Shown: positions 62,745 through 64,000 of the stretch, piece by piece
Numbering within the stretch: the stretch's first letter is position 1
How the letters are laid out: each line of letters opens with the position of its first letter
NCBI GenBank assembly: GCA_946902985.2
Contig: OX336388.2
Span: 230,384,467 to 230,448,466, forward strand
Reading direction: 5' to 3'
DNA from: Meconema thalassinum
Lineage: Eukaryota > Arthropoda > Insecta > Orthoptera > Tettigoniidae
DNA: 64,000 nt
Notes under the pieces: model-generated
What the model was told of the DNA's origin: nothing
What the model saw: only the letters and a program-made list of their open reading frames with translations
Database searches by the model: none
Made by a program: the position numbers and the translations under genes

Positions 62745-63560
62745 TTGGAGATATAATATACCTTCTGTACAACATATCGAACGTGTAAGTCGCGTTTAAA
62801 CATTATAGGGTACCCCTTGCCCCCCTTAAGCGCATTGATGAATTGTACAGTCTATGTTTGTTTCCATGATAACCTTATAGCCATTTGCAAACTTTTGCAG
62901 AAATTTAATAAATTGAGTGGTATTGCTTCTCTCAGAAATAGATGGAAAGTTGGATGTCACCTCTTGAGATACTGTTGTCATGGTTACCGGCTTGCATTTC
63001 TTCATTAGTTTCTTCTTGTTCTTCTCCTTTCAGATGGTCCAGCTAAGGACCACGACGTTGAACTTTTCAACTTGGCGAGGGACTTGATGTTTGCCCAATA
63101 TTCTCTGGCTATATTTCTCCTTTCTCTCTTTTGTCCAGATGATGCCGGCTTACTTAAAGGGTGGTCTGTCCTAAAAACTCTTCTGTTTAAGTATCTTTCT
63201 GAGATGTGATTGGCTTCTAATATCACTTTCCATTATCTTCAGCACTTGGATGTCCTTGTTATCTTCTGTTAGCCATGATGTCACGCTCTTTCTATTCCCC
63301 CAGTAGTTGAGAAGCCGGTTAGTTAGTCTCGTTGGGTTCATCCTTGAGACATGTCCGTAGAAAGCCAGACGTCCCTTCCTGGCCATATCTGTGATTTTCT
63401 CAGTATATCTATATAGCTCCTGATTTGGTGTTCTTCTGTACTCGTCATCTATTTATTAGTTTATTGAATGAAATTAGTTTTCTGGGAATACCTCGGAAGC
63501 GTGATTTAGAGCCTTAAAAGGTTGTAGCCTCCGAGCCACCGAGGGGCTGAAAATGAGTTT
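62745..63560 (+). repeat. Repeat S, copy 2, split by LINE-alpha 3
   Basis: cccttaagcgcattgatg, ccatgataaccttatagcc, gttgtcatggttaccggct up to 63011, then after the LINE aaattagttttctggg, gagccttaaaagg to 63560. The order matches S copy 3 at 63605-64000. Confidence 0.8.
63012..63454 (-). mobile_element. LINE-alpha 3, 5' truncated, inserted in repeat S
   Basis: Minus strand: ARKGRLAFYGHVSRMNPTRL, TNRLLNYWGNRKSVTSW, QVLKIMESDIRSQSHLRKI, as in the C-terminus of LINE-alpha. Short attagttt-like duplications lie at 63003-63011 and 63455-63463. The frame breaks near 63185. Confidence 0.8.
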
Positions 63561-63604
63561 TGTACGCCATAATATAATAATAATCAAAATAATAATAATT
63601 CAAT

Positions 63605-64000
63605 ACTATAAGGATAGGGATATAATTGACCTTCAGTACCTCACCCGCACGTGTAAATCGCGTGAAAAAATTCAAGAGTATCCCTTGACCCCCTTAAGCG
63701 CACTATATACGTATTGATGAATTTTACTGCTTAAGTTAGTTCCTTGATAACCTTATAGCTGTTTGCGAACGTTCACAGTAATGTAATAAATGGAATGGCA
63801 TTGCGTCTTACAGAAATATATGGACTCCTGAGATTGTGTTGCCATGGTTACCGGCTTTCATTCTTTCATTAGTGTTTATTAAATGAAATTAGTTTTCAGG
63901 GAATATCTCAAAAACTGTTGGTTTTAGGACCTTAAAATGTGGTTTTCGGGAACCGTAGGGCTCCCGAGTTTTGTTTCTCACATTGAGACGCTGAAAATGA
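63605..64000 (+). repeat. Repeat S, copy 3 (runs off the window)
   Basis: Uninterrupted version: cttgacccccttaagcgcac, ttgataaccttatagctg, gccatggttaccggctttc, ttaggaccttaaaatgtgg, ggctcccgagttttgtttc. Same orientation as copies 1 and 2. The end is outside the window. Confidence 0.8.

Overview
The window reads as repeat-choked, non-coding DNA from a large animal genome, most likely an insect. The evidence is the mix of mobile elements: an R1-like LINE fragment, several other LINE lineages, tRNA-derived SINEs, mariner, pogo/Tigger, P-element-like, hAT, Transib-like and Helitron DNA elements, and one solo LTR. The SINE bodies remind me of orthopteroid genomes, but that is a weak inference. I found no host protein-coding gene, no rRNA and no convincing functional tRNA gene. 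Many reading frames are open only because tandem repeats keep them open.

Layout. 1-5146: a (CTTCCTTCCTAA)-type array. 5.9-6.9 kb: the first of three copies of a dispersed repeat, here called R. 7.5-9.6 kb: LINE and SINE relics and a Helitron. 9.6-12 kb: a pogo-family element with a two-exon, apparently open transposase. 12.2-13.1 kb: a broken P-element-like transposase. This block is flanked by inverted Helitron-containing arms. 14-24.3 kb: SINEs, mariner relics and nested LINEs, one split by a 1.9-kb DNA transposon with AATT target duplications. 24.4-27.7 kb: a second long inverted repeat built on the same Helitron family, enclosing a deleted mariner. 28-36.6 kb: LINE copies, R copy 2, a small hAT element, another Helitron and a 36-bp VNTR. 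38.1-39.3 kb: a 102-bp satellite. 40.5-43.1 kb: a SINE split by a Transib-like element that itself carries R copy 3. 43-48 kb: LINE, a TTTATTC array and SINEs. 48.2-49.6 kb: a palindromic element made of three plus three 254-bp units, each with a hammerhead-ribozyme fold. 50-52.2 kb: a duplicated module with a foldback end. 53-57.2 kb: a 31-bp minisatellite of about 130 copies. 57.3-64 kb: LINE, SINEs, a solo LTR and three copies of another repeat.

The two strongest biological observations are these. First, six hammerhead motifs of type III layout lie in a self-contained, TSD-flanked inverted array, with a TATA box 30 bp upstream of an initiator-like TCAC. Second, a transposon has ends that read as recombination-signal-like heptamer, 23-bp spacer and A-rich nonamer on both sides, with a 5-bp CGCCG target duplication; this is the architecture of Transib, the relative of RAG1. 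It contains a small spliced reading frame whose intron holds another repeat. Nesting gives a relative time order in several places: R in Transib in SINE-B; SINE-A in the pogo flank; RTE-like LINE in LINE-alpha; the AATT transposon in LINE-beta.

LINE family names (alpha, beta, gamma, delta, epsilon, zeta, eta, theta), SINE letters and repeat letters (R, X, S) are labels for this annotation only.
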